Below, in pieces: positions 46,443 to 61,243 of a DNA stretch of 64,000 bases. Both the position numbers and the translations under genes were made by a program. The DNA lies in assembly GCF_034039665.1 (NCBI RefSeq), contig NZ_CP120131.1:646206-710205 (forward strand). Reading direction: 5' to 3'. Origin of the DNA: Mammaliicoccus sp. Dog046 (GTDB lineage: Bacteria > Bacillota > Bacilli > Staphylococcales > Staphylococcaceae). The notes beneath the pieces are model-generated. The model worked only from the letters and a program-made list of their open reading frames with translations. It was not told the DNA's origin and ran no database searches. Within the stretch, counting starts at the first letter, position 1, and each line of letters opens with the position of its first letter.

Positions 46443-47042
46443 ATGTACGAAAATTACCATTCCGGTTGGATAGAGTGTATTTGCGGAAGTATGTTTAGTG
46501 GTAAATCAGAAGAGCTTATCAGAAGACTTAGAAGAGGATTATATGCTAAACAGAATGTAAAAGTATTTAAACCATCTATTGATAATCGTTATAGCGAAGA
46601 AGCGGTCGTATCTCATAATGGCAATCAACTAGATGCAATTAGTATAGAACATTCAAGTGAAATATTGGATCAAAATCTTCAAGGTATTGATATTATTGGT
46701 ATTGATGAAGTGCAATTTTTTGATAATGAAATTGTTGAAGTAGCACAGAAATTAGCTGAAGAAGGTTATAGAGTCGTAGTGGCAGGTTTAGATATGGACT
46801 TTAAAGGTGTACCATTTGAGCCAATGCCAGAGATGATGGCAGTTGCTGAAATTGTAACGAAATTACAAGCTGTTTGTGCAGTATGTGGATCGCCATCAAG
46901 TAGAACACAACGTTTGATTAATGGGGAACCAGCACATATTGATGATCCAATTATACTAGTAGGTGCAAATGAAAGTTACGAACCAAGATGTAGAGATCAC
47001 CACATAATAAGAACAGAAACAAGGAGTGATATGAATGTTTGA
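46443..47042 (+). CDS. tdk: Thymidine kinase
   Basis: A 199-residue type II thymidine kinase of the salvage pathway. Walker A is [15 protein letters not shown] near residue 15, Walker B region [11 protein letters not shown] near 85, and the lasso zinc site has [13 protein letters not shown] plus the C-terminal [12 protein letters not shown] at 46443 has AAAGGTGG upstream. Its end overlaps prfA by 8 bases, starting a coupled run tdk-prfA-prmC. Confidence 0.96.
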   Translation: MYENYHSGWIECICGSMFSGKSEELIRRLRRGLYAKQNVKVFKPSIDNRYSEEAVVSHNGNQLDAISIEHSSEILDQNLQGIDIIGIDEVQFFDNEIVEVAQKLAEEGYRVVVAGLDMDFKGVPFEPMPEMMAVAEIVTKLQAVCAVCGSPSSRTQRLINGEPAHIDDPIILVGANESYEPRCRDHHIIRTETRSDMNV

Positions 47043-48111
47043 TCAATTAGAAATTGTTGAAAATAGATATGAACAATTAAATGAATTGTTAAGTGACCCG
47101 GATGTTGTTTCAGATACGAACAAGCTAAGACAATATTCAAAAGAACAATCTGATTTACAAAAGACTGTAGACGTTTACCGTACTTATAAATCAGTAAAAG
47201 GTGACATTGAAGATGCTAAATTAATGTTAGATGAAACATCTGATAGAGAAGAACAAGATATGTTGAAAGAAGAAATCAACAGTTTAACAAAACGTGTTCC
47301 AGAATTAGAATCTGAATTGAAATTATTATTAATACCGAAAGATCCTAACGACGAGAAAAACGTTATTATGGAAATTCGTGGTGCAGCTGGTGGAGATGAA
47401 GCGGCTATATTCGCGGGTGACTTATTTAGAATGTATTCAAGATTTGCTGAGGCACATGGTTATAAAATTGATGTTGTCGAAGAAAATATTAGCGACCACG
47501 GTGGATATAAAGAAGTCAGTTTCTCAATTCAAGGTAATGGCGCATATAGTAAATTAAAATATGAAAATGGTGCGCACCGCGTACAACGTGTTCCTGAAAC
47601 AGAATCAGGTGGTAGAATACACACGTCTACAGCGACTGTAGCAGTATTACCAGAAGCAGAAGATGTTGAAATTGATATTAGATCTGAAGACTTAAGAATT
47701 GAAACATATCGTTCAAGTGGTTCTGGTGGTCAGCACGTCAATACAACAGATTCAGCTGTACGTATTACGCATATACCAACAGGCATTGTTGCAACTTCTT
47801 CTGAAAAATCACAAATTAAAAACAGAGAAAAAGCATTTAACGTCTTAAAAGCCAGAGTGTATGACATGATGGTAAGAGAAGAAAATGCTAAATATGCAGA
47901 AAAGAGGAAATCTGCAGTTGGAACAGGGGACCGTTCAGAACGTATTAGAACTTATAACTATCCTCAAAATAGAGTCACTGACCACCGTATTGGTTTAACT
48001 TTACAAAAATTAGATCAAATTATGGAAGGTAAAGTAGATGAAATTATTGATGCATTAACGATGCATGAACAAACAGAAAAACTGGAAGAACTTAATAATG
48101 GCCAATTATAA
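47035..48111 (+). CDS. prfA: Peptide chain release factor 1
   Basis: A 358-residue class I release factor for UAA and UAG stops. It contains the stop-codon recognition area ([18 protein letters not shown] with RVPxTE-type element), the universal GGQ motif in [17 protein letters not shown] near residue 230, and the family length. The Gln of GGQ is methylated by PrmC, encoded directly downstream and overlapping by 14 bases. AAGGAGTG precedes the ATG. Confidence 0.97.
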   Translation: MFDQLEIVENRYEQLNELLSDPDVVSDTNKLRQYSKEQSDLQKTVDVYRTYKSVKGDIEDAKLMLDETSDREEQDMLKEEINSLTKRVPELESELKLLLIPKDPNDEKNVIMEIRGAAGGDEAAIFAGDLFRMYSRFAEAHGYKIDVVEENISDHGGYKEVSFSIQGNGAYSKLKYENGAHRVQRVPETESGGRIHTSTATVAVLPEAEDVEIDIRSEDLRIETYRSSGSGGQHVNTTDSAVRITHIPTGIVATSSEKSQIKNREKAFNVLKARVYDMMVREENAKYAEKRKSAVGTGDRSERIRTYNYPQNRVTDHRIGLTLQKLDQIMEGKVDEIIDALTMHEQTEKLEELNNGQL

Positions 48112-48949
48112 TTTTCATCAATTACTGAAGGAAACTTATGATGAACTATCAGCACGAGGGTTAGAAACCTCTCGTGCTGATTGGTTATTAGCAGATATTT
48201 CAGGTATGACTAGAACGGAAGTTATTTTAAAGTATCGCGATACTGTTCCTGATGAAATTTTAACGCAATTTTTAAAGGATAGAGAACGTATGTACAAAGG
48301 TGAACCTGTACAATATATTGTTGGGTTTGCTGAGTTTTACGGCAGAAACTTTAATGTGACTCAACATGTGTTAATACCACGCCCTGAAACAGAAGAACTT
48401 GTATACCAAACGATGCAATCATTGAATAGCGACAGCAAGACTGTATGCGATATTGGAACTGGGACAGGCGCAATTGCAATTTCATTAAAAAAAGAAAGAC
48501 CAGAACTTAATGTTATTGCAACGGATATTAGTATAGATGCACTTCAAATCGCACAGCAAAATGCTAAAAAACACGAAGCTGAGATTGAATTTTTACATGG
48601 GCGATCATTAGAACCATTGATTCACAATAATATTAAAGTTGATGTGCTTGTTTCTAATCCACCATATATAGCTGATGAAGAACGTACGGAAATGTCGTCA
48701 ACTGTGTTGGACTATGAACCACATACGGCATTGTTTGCAAATGATGCAGGTCTAGCAATTTATAAAGAAATATTGCGTGATTTAGAAAAAGTTGTGAATA
48801 CAAACGGGATCGTTATTTTTGAAATAGGACATCTTCAAGGTGAAATATTAAAAACTTATATTCGTGAGCATTATCAAGTAGAAGATTTGCAAGTGATCAA
48901 AGATATAAATCAAAACAATCGTATGATACAATTTATTTGGAAACATTAA
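48098..48949 (+). CDS. prmC: Release factor glutamine methyltransferase
   Basis: A 283-residue SAM-dependent methyltransferase that modifies the GGQ glutamine of RF1 and RF2. SAM motif I is [15 protein letters not shown] near residue 115, and the catalytic NPPY is in [12 protein letters not shown] near residue 185. [15 protein letters not shown] and [10 protein letters not shown] are family marks. ATG at 48098 fits the start of the staphylococcal homologues (short N-terminal helix domain); an in-frame ATG at 48065 lies deeper in prfA. Confidence 0.94.
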   Translation: MANYNFHQLLKETYDELSARGLETSRADWLLADISGMTRTEVILKYRDTVPDEILTQFLKDRERMYKGEPVQYIVGFAEFYGRNFNVTQHVLIPRPETEELVYQTMQSLNSDSKTVCDIGTGTGAIAISLKKERPELNVIATDISIDALQIAQQNAKKHEAEIEFLHGRSLEPLIHNNIKVDVLVSNPPYIADEERTEMSSTVLDYEPHTALFANDAGLAIYKEILRDLEKVVNTNGIVIFEIGHLQGEILKTYIREHYQVEDLQVIKDINQNNRMIQFIWKH

Positions 48950-48953
48950 TAGG

Positions 48954-49001
48954 AAGTTATGCACAAATTACACGGAGTTATCCACAAAATGTGCATAACT
49001 T
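48954..49001. promoter_or_regulatory. Hairpin holding three DnaA boxes
   Basis: DnaA-box sequences: TTATGCACA (48957-48965), TTATCCACA (48978-48986) and TTATGCACA on the minus strand (48990-48998). The outer two form a 12-bp stem (AAGTTATGCACA with TGTGCATAACTT) followed by TTATTT, so the site may also terminate prmC transcription. A fourth box, TTATCCACA, is at 49095-49103. Confidence 0.7.
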
Positions 49002-49044
49002 TTATTTGCATATAAAAAAAGCTTTGTAGAAGGGAAGTATAAAG

Positions 49045-50091
49045 TTGCAAACATTCACATGGGATGTGCGTAAGTATGTTAACAACTTACAAAGTTATCC
49101 ACAAATCCAAGAAATCATTGATGGTTTTCATCAAGATGAACTCATTGCATTACCAACAGAAACAGTATATGGACTGGGTGCAAATGCAAGAAGTGATGAA
49201 GCTGTTAAAAATATATATGTAGCAAAAGGGAGACCGTCAGACAATCCTTTAATTGTACATATACATGACAAAGCGCAATTAAAGAATTTTACGCAAAATA
49301 TATCAACAGAAACAGAAGTATTGATGGATGCATTTTGGCCAGGTCCGATTTCATTCATCGTGCCTTATCAAACGGGATATTTAACTGATCGCGTGACAGG
49401 TGGACTCAATTCTGTTGCTGTACGTATGCCAAGTCATTCAGTTGGTAGAGAAGTGCTGAAGTTAGTCGATTTACCAATCGCTGCACCAAGTGCAAATTTA
49501 AGCGGACGTCCTTCACCGACTAAATTCGAACATGTTAAACACGATTTGAATCAAAGAATTTTTGGCATTATCCAAGCTGAAGATATTGATGAAGGAATTG
49601 AAAGTACAGTAATTGACTGCACGACTTATCCGTTTAAAATAGCGAGACCCGGTTCTATAACCGCTGATATGATTAATGATGTGCTACCTGGTAGTATTGT
49701 TGATATGAAGTTAGATATGGAAAAACCGATTGCACCTGGTATGAAATATAAACATTATGCGCCTTCACAACCTGTGGTATTAATTGAAGGTGGCTTAACA
49801 AAGCCGATTCAAGTGACGCATTCTGAAATTCATAGAATAGCTGTCATCGGTCCTAAAAGTATCGAAGCGTTTATACCAGAAAAGATGAAATTCATTCCAT
49901 TAGGCAAACATGAAAATGACATTAAAGGTGCCCATCATGATTTATATGACGCATTAAGAATTGCCGATCAATTTACTGATATCGATCAAATATATATTAA
50001 TGGTTATGTAAGAAACGCAAGTACAATGGCGTTAATGAATAGAATAGATAAGGCAAGTGGGCATAATATAAAAGGAGAAGAAGAGTTGTGA
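49045..50091 (+). CDS. Threonylcarbamoyl-AMP synthase, Sua5 type
   Basis: A 348-residue Sua5 protein, which makes threonylcarbamoyl-AMP from threonine, bicarbonate and ATP for tRNA t6A modification. The YrdC domain has LIALPTETVYGLGANA, YVAKGRPSDNPLIVHI, LPIAAPSANLSGRPSPT and the C-terminal Sua5 domain begins with IAPGMKYKHYAP. It starts with TTG at 49045 behind GAAGGGAAG; no other start fits. A DnaA-box match overlaps codons 17-20. It overlaps the next gene by four bases (GTGA). Confidence 0.93.
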   Translation: MQTFTWDVRKYVNNLQSYPQIQEIIDGFHQDELIALPTETVYGLGANARSDEAVKNIYVAKGRPSDNPLIVHIHDKAQLKNFTQNISTETEVLMDAFWPGPISFIVPYQTGYLTDRVTGGLNSVAVRMPSHSVGREVLKLVDLPIAAPSANLSGRPSPTKFEHVKHDLNQRIFGIIQAEDIDEGIESTVIDCTTYPFKIARPGSITADMINDVLPGSIVDMKLDMEKPIAPGMKYKHYAPSQPVVLIEGGLTKPIQVTHSEIHRIAVIGPKSIEAFIPEKMKFIPLGKHENDIKGAHHDLYDALRIADQFTDIDQIYINGYVRNASTMALMNRIDKASGHNIKGEEEL

Positions 50092-50504
50092 AAATAATCT
50101 TTGTATGCACAGGCAATACGTGCAGAAGCCCTTTGGCAGAAGCAATTGCTAAAGATATTAAACCACATTATGATATACAATCTAGAGGCATATCAGCATA
50201 TAATGGTTCACCTATTTCAGCGCAATCGTTGGAAATTATTTTTGAGAATAATTTACCTGTTCCAAGTACAGCAAAACAATTTGAAGCAAGAGACCTTGAT
50301 GCCGATTTAATATTAACAATGACTGAATCACATAAGATGATGCTTCAAATGCAGTATAATCATGACAATATTTATACATTAAAACAGTATGTTAAAGGTG
50401 AACAAGGTGATGTGTCGGATCCGTTTGGACAGCCTCAATACGTGTATCAAGAAACTTACCAAGAACTTAGAACACTCATTGTTGAATTATTACAGAGTAG
50501 TTAA
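50088..50504 (+). CDS. ywlE: Low-molecular-weight protein phosphatase, YwlE/PtpB-like
   Basis: A 138-residue LMW phosphatase starting with GTG. The P-loop is FVCTGNTCRSPLAEAIA, C-x5-R at residues 7-13, and the acid loop is DVSDPFGQP near residue 105. The Thr in CTGNTCR is the residue that gives YwlE-type enzymes preference for protein phosphoarginine; the gene neighbourhood (Sua5, RpiB, YwlG, glyA, upp) is that of ywlE. By this it likely counteracts McsB arginine kinase. Confidence 0.9.
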   Translation: MKIIFVCTGNTCRSPLAEAIAKDIKPHYDIQSRGISAYNGSPISAQSLEIIFENNLPVPSTAKQFEARDLDADLILTMTESHKMMLQMQYNHDNIYTLKQYVKGEQGDVSDPFGQPQYVYQETYQELRTLIVELLQSS

Positions 50505-50590
50505 GAATTCAAATAATTTATAGAATTGCTATAACACACATTGAAAATAAGTTATAATATTAAAGTATAAACAAATTGGGAGGTGGGAAG

Positions 50591-51028
50591 ATGAAAGTAG
50601 CTATTGCAGCAGATCATGGTGGCTTTGAATATAAAGAATCAATCAAGCGTTTACTTGATGAAATGAACATAGAATATAAAGACTTTGGTACACATGATGG
50701 AAAGTCAGTTGATTATCCAGATTATGCAAGACCAGTATCTGAAAGTGTTGTTGATGGTTCGTTTGATAAAGGAATTTTGATTTGTGGAACCGGAATTGGT
50801 ATGTCTATCGCCTCAAACAAAGTAAAAGGGGTACGTTGTGCACTTGTACACGATGTATTTACGGCTGAGGTGACGAGACAACATAACGATTCCAATGTAT
50901 TAGCAATGGGTCAACGTGTTATAGGCGAAGGTTTAGCACTTCTCATCGTCAGAACTTGGTTGACAAGTGAATTCGAAGGCGGAAGACATCAAAAACGTAT
51001 AGATAAGATTGAAGGCGGTTGTTCATGA
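50591..51028 (+). CDS. rpiB: Ribose-5-phosphate isomerase B family protein
   Basis: A 145-residue RpiB/LacA-type isomerase interconverting ribose 5-phosphate and ribulose 5-phosphate. Marks: [54 protein letters not shown] with the active Cys, and [23 protein letters not shown] at 50591 follows GGGAGGTGGG; the upstream in-frame codon lies in that site. The stop overlaps the next ATG (ATGA). Confidence 0.92.
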   Translation: MKVAIAADHGGFEYKESIKRLLDEMNIEYKDFGTHDGKSVDYPDYARPVSESVVDGSFDKGILICGTGIGMSIASNKVKGVRCALVHDVFTAEVTRQHNDSNVLAMGQRVIGEGLALLIVRTWLTSEFEGGRHQKRIDKIEGGCS

Positions 51029-51549
51029 AATCTCAACTAATAGATTTAATGAATGAGTTGCAGTCAATCTCATTTTTCAATGCGAATGAACGATGCATCA
51101 TTGGTTGTTCAACTTCAGAAATTCAAGGATCGAAGATAGGTTCGAATGGTTCTCTTGAAATTGCACGTACTTTATATGAAACACTTGAAACGATACATAA
51201 CGAAACAGGTGTTCATTTTGCGTTTCAAGGTTGTGAGCATATTAATCGTGCGATAACGATAGAACGCGAATGCTTTAATCCTGATACAATGACTGAAGTT
51301 TCCGTTGTGCCTCAAGCGAGTGCAGGAGGTAGCTTGTCAACGTATGCATATCAGCACATGAAAGATCCAGTTGTTATAGAGCACATTCAATGTGATAAAG
51401 GCATTGATATTGGTCAGACGCTGATTGGTATGCATATGAAGCACGTCGCAGTACCGGTATCTGTTGAGACAAAGTGTATCGGAGAAGCTATTGTTACTAT
51501 AGCTAAAAGTCGCCCCAAGTTAATTGGTGGTGCAAGAGCAAAGTATTAA
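51025..51549 (+). CDS. ywlG: UPF0340 protein YwlG
   Basis: A 174-residue protein of the UPF0340 (TIGR01440) family. Typical stretches are [20 protein letters not shown] near residue 30, [32 protein letters not shown], and the C-terminal [15 protein letters not shown]. Function is not established. It is coupled to rpiB by a 4-base overlap and followed by glyA after 24 bases, the same order as in Bacillus (ywlF-ywlG-glyA). Confidence 0.92.
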   Translation: MKSQLIDLMNELQSISFFNANERCIIGCSTSEIQGSKIGSNGSLEIARTLYETLETIHNETGVHFAFQGCEHINRAITIERECFNPDTMTEVSVVPQASAGGSLSTYAYQHMKDPVVIEHIQCDKGIDIGQTLIGMHMKHVAVPVSVETKCIGEAIVTIAKSRPKLIGGARAKY

Positions 51550-51573
51550 ATTCTTAAAAGTGAGGGATTGTAC

Positions 51574-52815
51574 ATGTCATTAATTAAAAAGCAAGACGAA
51601 GAACTTTTCAAAGCAATGGAGAAAGAGTTTGATAGACAGAATAATAATATTGAACTGATCGCATCAGAGAATTTTGTATCTGAAACAGTAATGGAAGCTC
51701 AAGGTTCTGTATTAACAAACAAATATGCAGAAGGTTACCCTGGTCGTCGTTATTATGGTGGCTGTGAATATGTTGATATCGTTGAAGATTTAGCAAGAGA
51801 TAGAGCTAAAGAAATTTTTGGTGGAGATCACGTAAATGTACAACCTCATTCAGGATCACAAGCAAATATGGCTGTTTACTTTGTAGCCTTAGAACCTGGT
51901 GATACTGTACTTGGAATGAACTTAAGTCATGGTGGGCATTTAACACATGGTGCAAAAGTTAACTTCAGTGGAAAGCTATATAACTTCGTTGAATATGGTG
52001 TTTCTAAAGAAAATGAACAAATTGATTATGATGAAATCTTGAAAGTTGCTAAAGAAGCACAACCGAAATTAATTGTTGCGGGTGCATCAGCATATCCAAG
52101 ACAAATTGATTTCAAACGTTTTAAAGAAATAGCAGATGAAGTTGGTGCTAAATTAATGGTAGATATGGCTCATATCGCCGGTTTAGTAGCAGCAGGCTTA
52201 CATCAAAACCCAGTTGAATATGCTGACTTTGTAACAACAACTACACATAAAACATTAAGAGGACCTAGAGGGGGCATGATTTTCTGTAAAGAAGAGTATG
52301 CGAAAGAAATCGACAAAACGATTTTCCCTGGTATTCAAGGTGGTCCATTAATGCATGTAATTGCTGGTAAAGCAGTTTCATTTGGTGAAGCACTACAACC
52401 AGAATTTAAGGAATATCAAAAACAAGTAATTAAGAATGCTCAAAAATTATCATCTACTTTAGAAGAAGAAGGTTTACGTATCGTTTCAGGCGGAACGGAC
52501 AATCACTTAATCTGTGTAGATGTTAAAGGTTCATTAGGAATTACTGGTAAATTGGCTGAAAATGCATTAGATGAAGTCGGTATTACTTGTAATAAGAACA
52601 CAATACCATTCGATCAAGAAAAACCATTTGTAACAAGTGGTATTCGTCTTGGTACGCCAGCGGTTACTTCTCGCGGATTTAATGAAGAAGCGATTGAAGA
52701 AGTGGGTAGAATAATCGCGTTAGTGTTAAAAAATCCAGAAGATGAAGCAACATTAAAAGAAGCGCACGAACGCGTATTATCATTAACTTCTAAGTTCCCA
52801 CTTTACAACAAATAA
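51574..52815 (+). CDS. glyA: Serine hydroxymethyltransferase
   Basis: A 413-residue PLP enzyme converting serine and tetrahydrofolate to glycine and methylene-THF. Marks: [53 protein letters not shown], and the PLP lysine in [15 protein letters not shown] near residue 227. ATG at 51574 has GAGGGA eight bases upstream. The gene is followed by upp with no terminator in between. Confidence 0.98.
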   Translation: MSLIKKQDEELFKAMEKEFDRQNNNIELIASENFVSETVMEAQGSVLTNKYAEGYPGRRYYGGCEYVDIVEDLARDRAKEIFGGDHVNVQPHSGSQANMAVYFVALEPGDTVLGMNLSHGGHLTHGAKVNFSGKLYNFVEYGVSKENEQIDYDEILKVAKEAQPKLIVAGASAYPRQIDFKRFKEIADEVGAKLMVDMAHIAGLVAAGLHQNPVEYADFVTTTTHKTLRGPRGGMIFCKEEYAKEIDKTIFPGIQGGPLMHVIAGKAVSFGEALQPEFKEYQKQVIKNAQKLSSTLEEEGLRIVSGGTDNHLICVDVKGSLGITGKLAENALDEVGITCNKNTIPFDQEKPFVTSGIRLGTPAVTSRGFNEEAIEEVGRIIALVLKNPEDEATLKEAHERVLSLTSKFPLYNK

Positions 52816-52836
52816 TCATTTATGGAGGTTTGTCTT

Positions 52837-53466
52837 ATGGGTAAAGTACACGTTTTTGACCATCCATTAATTCAACATAAGTTGAGTTATATACGTGATC
52901 AAAAAACTGGCACTAAGGAGTTCAGAGAGCTTGTGGATGAAGTCGGTATGCTTATGGCATACGAAGTTACAAGAGATTTCGATACTACAGATGTTGAAAT
53001 AGAAACACCTGTAACTAAGATGAAAGCACAACGCTTATCTGGTAAAAAATTAGCACTTATTCCTATATTACGTGCAGGTTTAGGTATGACTGATGGCATA
53101 ATGAAACTTGTACCAGCTGCTAGAGTTGGTCATGTCGGTTTATATCGCGACCCTGAAACGTTAGAAGCGGTGGAGTATTTTGTTAAATTACCTCAAGATA
53201 TTGAAGAACGTGAAATTATTGTAGTAGATCCAATGCTTGCCACTGGTGCATCAGCAATCGAAGCGATTCAATCATTAAAGAAACGCGGAGCAAATAAAAT
53301 ACGTTTTATGGGCTTGATTGCTGCACCTGAAGGGGTTAAAGCATTACAAGAGGCACATGATGACGTAGATATATATATTGCAGCATTAGATGAAAAATTA
53401 GATGACCATGCATATATAACACCTGGTTTAGGTGATGCAGGAGATCGATTATTCGGCACTAAATAA
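52837..53466 (+). CDS. upp: Uracil phosphoribosyltransferase
   Basis: A 209-residue enzyme converting uracil and PRPP to UMP. The N-terminal [32 protein letters not shown], the PRPP loop [17 protein letters not shown] near residue 130, and the C-terminal [17 protein letters not shown] (uracil site) are all visible. GGAGG precedes ATG at 52837. With tdk and the deo genes it is part of pyrimidine salvage. Confidence 0.98.
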   Translation: MGKVHVFDHPLIQHKLSYIRDQKTGTKEFRELVDEVGMLMAYEVTRDFDTTDVEIETPVTKMKAQRLSGKKLALIPILRAGLGMTDGIMKLVPAARVGHVGLYRDPETLEAVEYFVKLPQDIEEREIIVVDPMLATGASAIEAIQSLKKRGANKIRFMGLIAAPEGVKALQEAHDDVDIYIAALDEKLDDHAYITPGLGDAGDRLFGTK

Positions 53467-53487
53467 TAATTGGAGGATTTTATTACA

Positions 53488-54624
53488 ATGAAGAAAATTA
53501 TGACGATATTTGGTACGCGACCTGAAGCCATTAAAATGGCACCTTTAGTTTTAGAATTAAAAAATGATCCAGAACTACAACCTATCGTGGTTGTTACAGC
53601 ACAACATAGAGAAATGCTTGATTCAGTTCTAGAAACATTTGATATTACACCAGACTATGACTTAAACATCATGAAACAAGGGCAAACACTTTCAGAAGTT
53701 ACATCTAGAGTATTAGGTGGACTTGAAAGTGTCATTCAAGAAGCGAAACCAGATATGATATTGGTACATGGAGATACAACTACTACTTTTGCAGGCAGTT
53801 TAGCAGCTTTCTATAATGAAGTTGCGATAGGGCATGTTGAAGCAGGGTTGAGAACTTGGAATAAGTATTCTCCATTTCCGGAAGAAATGAATCGACAAAT
53901 GACGGGGGTCCTTGCTGATTTACACTTCTCACCAACTGAACAGTCTAAACATAATTTACTTCAGGAAAATAAAAAAGACGACTCAATTGCTGTGACAGGT
54001 AATACAGCTATCGATGCGTTGTCTACTACGGTAACTGATGAGTATGAAAGTGAAATCATCAAACGCCATGAAGGCAAACGCATCGTGTTGTTAACTGCAC
54101 ATAGACGAGAAAACATTGGTAAACCGATGGAGAATATCTTTAAAGCAGTACGTCAAATTGTTGATACATTTGAAGATGTTGTCGTTGTTTATCCAATGCA
54201 CAAAAATCCAAAAGTTAGAAGCATTGCAGATCAAATTTTAAGTGGTCATGATCGTATAGAGTTGATTGAACCTTTAGAAGTAATTGACTTCCATAACTTT
54301 GCTGCTAATTCACATCTGATCTTAACTGATTCAGGTGGTGTTCAAGAAGAAGCACCATCATTAGGTAAACCTGTATTAGTATTGAGAGATACGACAGAAC
54401 GTCCTGAAGGTGTTGAAGCTGGAACGCTTAAATTAGTAGGTATCGAGGAAGATGTTATTTATAAAGAAACAGAAGCATTATTAAATGATCAAGCTTTATA
54501 TGAAAAAATGAGTGTCGCACAAAATCCTTATGGCGACGGATTAGCATCAAAAAGAATTTGTGAAAATATTAAATATTATTTTGGTATTACAGAGGAAGAA
54601 CCAGCACCTTTTAAAACAAAATAA
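53488..54624 (+). CDS. mnaA: UDP-N-acetylglucosamine 2-epimerase, non-hydrolysing
   Basis: A 378-residue epimerase that makes UDP-ManNAc for wall teichoic acid linkage and surface polysaccharides. Marks: IFGTRPEAIKMAPLVLEL, VVTAQHREMLD, HGDTTTTFAGSLAAFY, GHVEAGLRTWNKYSPFPEE, LLTAHRRENIG and TDSGGVQEEAPSLGKPVLVLR (in parts). Position upp-mnaA-atp is the normal one in staphylococci. GGAGG lies upstream of the ATG. Confidence 0.96.
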   Translation: MKKIMTIFGTRPEAIKMAPLVLELKNDPELQPIVVVTAQHREMLDSVLETFDITPDYDLNIMKQGQTLSEVTSRVLGGLESVIQEAKPDMILVHGDTTTTFAGSLAAFYNEVAIGHVEAGLRTWNKYSPFPEEMNRQMTGVLADLHFSPTEQSKHNLLQENKKDDSIAVTGNTAIDALSTTVTDEYESEIIKRHEGKRIVLLTAHRRENIGKPMENIFKAVRQIVDTFEDVVVVYPMHKNPKVRSIADQILSGHDRIELIEPLEVIDFHNFAANSHLILTDSGGVQEEAPSLGKPVLVLRDTTERPEGVEAGTLKLVGIEEDVIYKETEALLNDQALYEKMSVAQNPYGDGLASKRICENIKYYFGITEEEPAPFKTK

Positions 54625-54639
54625 TAGATAAGTGGTATG

Positions 54640-54724
54640 TGTCAATTCTGTGACAAATAATTGACAAAAATTTATTTTCTATTTTTGTCATAGCATTGAC
54701 ACTGTTGTGCCACTATATTATCAT
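54640..54724 (+). promoter_or_regulatory. atp operon promoter with phased TGACA half-sites
   Basis: TTGACA (54696-54701), 17-base spacer and TATCAT (54719-54724). TGTCA/TGACA half-sites lie at 54640, 54651, 54662, 54686 and 54697; three intervals are 11 bp. TGTCA-N6-TGACA occurs twice, the second overlapping the -35. Confidence 0.6.
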
Positions 54725-54758
54725 GAAAATTGTGTGATGAAACGGTTTTCAAGGATTT

Positions 54759-54781
54759 AAACCTTATTTTAAGGTTTTTTT
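54759..54781 (+). terminator. Short hairpin between the atp promoter and atpI
   Basis: AAACCTT (54759-54765) and AAGGTTT (54771-54777) with a T run. It is downstream of the presumed atp promoter, so it may act as an attenuator, or it may end mnaA transcripts. Confidence 0.6.
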
Positions 54782-54807
54782 AACTTATTTTAAGGAGATT
54801 CAGCAGA

Positions 54808-55158
54808 ATGTTTGATATTAAGGGCTTTTTTAAGTCATATTTACAGTATTTTATTTTCTTTATTATTATTTTAGTCGTGGTGTATTTTTACTTACAACAT
54901 GAATTTGTATTAGGACTGATAATAGGTACGATTGCCTCAGCTGTTAACCTTTTTTCATGGGAGGTTTACCTTAATCGTGCGAAAAATGCTGAATCACTAC
55001 ATTTATCGACAGGAAACTGGGTAAGATATCTTGTAACAATCGTTGCATGCTGTTTTTGGCTGAAGTATCCATTAATCGTTGATATTATCGGGATTTTAAT
55101 AGGATTAATGATTGCATACGTACTTATTATGCTAAGAACTATTCAAAGTCTTGATTAA
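54808..55158 (+). CDS. atpI: ATP synthase protein I
   Basis: A 116-residue membrane protein with four hydrophobic segments (for example FIIILVVVYFYLQ, FVLGLIIGTIASAVNLFSWE, VRYLVTIVACCFWL, IIGILIGLMIAYVLIML). This fits AtpI, which assists assembly of the c-ring, and it is the first gene of the atp operon. AAGGAG precedes the ATG. Sequence conservation is low in this family, so position supports the call. Confidence 0.88.
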   Translation: MFDIKGFFKSYLQYFIFFIIILVVVYFYLQHEFVLGLIIGTIASAVNLFSWEVYLNRAKNAESLHLSTGNWVRYLVTIVACCFWLKYPLIVDIIGILIGLMIAYVLIMLRTIQSLD

Positions 55159-55911
<753 letters not shown>

Positions 55912-55939
55912 TATAAAATTTAATAAAAAAAACAATTAA

Positions 55940-56185
<246 letters not shown>

Positions 56186-56206
56186 TATAGCAAATTTTTA
56201 AAAACA

Positions 56207-56235
56207 GGCGAAGTCTATCTGAAAAAGATTTCGCC
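56207..56235 (+). repeat. Hairpin between atpE and atpF
   Basis: GGCGAAGTC (56207-56215) pairs with GATTTCGCC (56227-56235) with one G-T wobble and an 11-base loop. It is not followed by a T run, so it is more likely an mRNA structure than a terminator. Confidence 0.6.
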
Positions 56236-56285
56236 ATTCATTTATGAGGTGTATCACATCTTGAATTGCAATGAAAGGAGTGTAA

Positions 56286-56813
56286 TTGGCAGTGGATCAA
56301 AACGTATTAGTTTTAGGCGCTACAGGTGGCGGTGGTGTTGAATGGGGAACAGTAATTTTCACGTTCATCACATTTGTCGTTCTGTTAGCTTTATTAAAAA
56401 AATATGCTTGGGGACCATTAAAATCTATTATGGATGATCGTGCACACGCGATTAACAAAGATATAGATGATGCTCACGAAGCGAAAGTAAATGCTAAAAA
56501 ATTAGAAGAAGAAAATAAAGATTTACTTAGAAAAACTCAAGAAGAAGTACAAACGATTCTTGACGATGCTAAACATCAAGCTAAAGTACAACAAGAACAA
56601 ATCATTAGTGATGCAAATGTTAAAGCAAATGGATTAGTTCAGTCTGCACAAGCTGAAATACAACAAGAAAAACAAAAAGCAATTTCAGATATCAATGAAA
56701 GAGTTTCTGAGCTATCAGTATTAATTGCTTCTAAAGTTATTAATAAAGAAATTTCTGAGAAAGAACAAAAAGACCTTGTTGATAAATACATTAAAGAGGC
56801 AGGGGATAAATAA
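56286..56813 (+). CDS. atpF: ATP synthase F0 subunit b
   Basis: A 175-residue stator subunit with one N-terminal membrane helix ([20 protein letters not shown]) and a long charged coiled-coil arm ([19 protein letters not shown] onward), reaching up to F1. AAAGGAG is followed by TTG at 56286, the best-spaced start; GTG at 56292 is a possible alternative. The stop overlaps the atpH ATG by one base. Confidence 0.95.
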   Translation: MAVDQNVLVLGATGGGGVEWGTVIFTFITFVVLLALLKKYAWGPLKSIMDDRAHAINKDIDDAHEAKVNAKKLEEENKDLLRKTQEEVQTILDDAKHQAKVQQEQIISDANVKANGLVQSAQAEIQQEKQKAISDINERVSELSVLIASKVINKEISEKEQKDLVDKYIKEAGDK

Positions 56814-57352
56814 TGGCGAACATAAGTCAAAAATATGCCCAAGCTTTATATGATGTAGCAGCAAAGCAAAATGTTACAGATGAAATTTCACAAGAGTTAA
56901 CGGAATTATCAACAGTTGCTAAGGATCATTTGAAAGATTTAAAAGCAATTGATAGTAATCCAAAGTTAGCTCAAAATGAAAGACAAACATTTGTTGAAAC
57001 AGTGTTCAAGGGGACATCTAAACCATTATTAAATACGTTATTCTTATTAGCAAACAACAGTAAACTTGCATTATTACCTGAGGTTAATGAAGCGTATAGG
57101 AATATATATAATAATGTACATCAACAAGATTTAATGAAAGTTGAATCTGTTTATCCATTATCTGATGAAGAGTTAGATGAAATAGGTAAAGCTTTTATTA
57201 AAAGAACCGGTTTGAAGAAATTAATATTAGACAATCAAATAAATGAATCATTAATTGGTGGCATTCGTGTGACTATAGGTACTAAAGTGTACGATGGTTC
57301 AGTTCAGAATGACTTAAATCAATTAACAAAATCATTTAAACAAATGAAATAA
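56813..57352 (+). CDS. atpH: ATP synthase F1 subunit delta
   Basis: A 179-residue OSCP/delta protein that joins the b stator to the top of F1. It has the N-terminal helical domain (ISQKYAQALYDVAAKQN), the central LLNTLFLLANNSKLALLPEV, and the C-terminal signature LILDNQINESLIGGIRVTIG. It is coupled to atpF by a one-base overlap and precedes atpA by 19 bases. Confidence 0.96.
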   Translation: MANISQKYAQALYDVAAKQNVTDEISQELTELSTVAKDHLKDLKAIDSNPKLAQNERQTFVETVFKGTSKPLLNTLFLLANNSKLALLPEVNEAYRNIYNNVHQQDLMKVESVYPLSDEELDEIGKAFIKRTGLKKLILDNQINESLIGGIRVTIGTKVYDGSVQNDLNQLTKSFKQMK

Positions 57353-57371
57353 TAATTAAGGAGTGACATAG

Positions 57372-58886
<1,515 letters not shown>

Positions 58887-58899
58887 TATTAAGCTTTAA

Positions 58900-61221
<2,322 letters not shown>

Positions 61222-61243
61222 TAATAATTAGGAGGAATGGAAA

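Noticed and set aside
48957-49103. Possible replication origin because of the DnaA boxes
   Set aside because: No dnaA, dnaN or AT-rich unwinding element is nearby and the genes around are not origin genes.
54661-54666. TTGACA as an alternative -35 of the atp promoter
   Set aside because: No -10-like hexamer lies 16-18 bases downstream; the TTGACA at 54696 has TATCAT at 17 bases.
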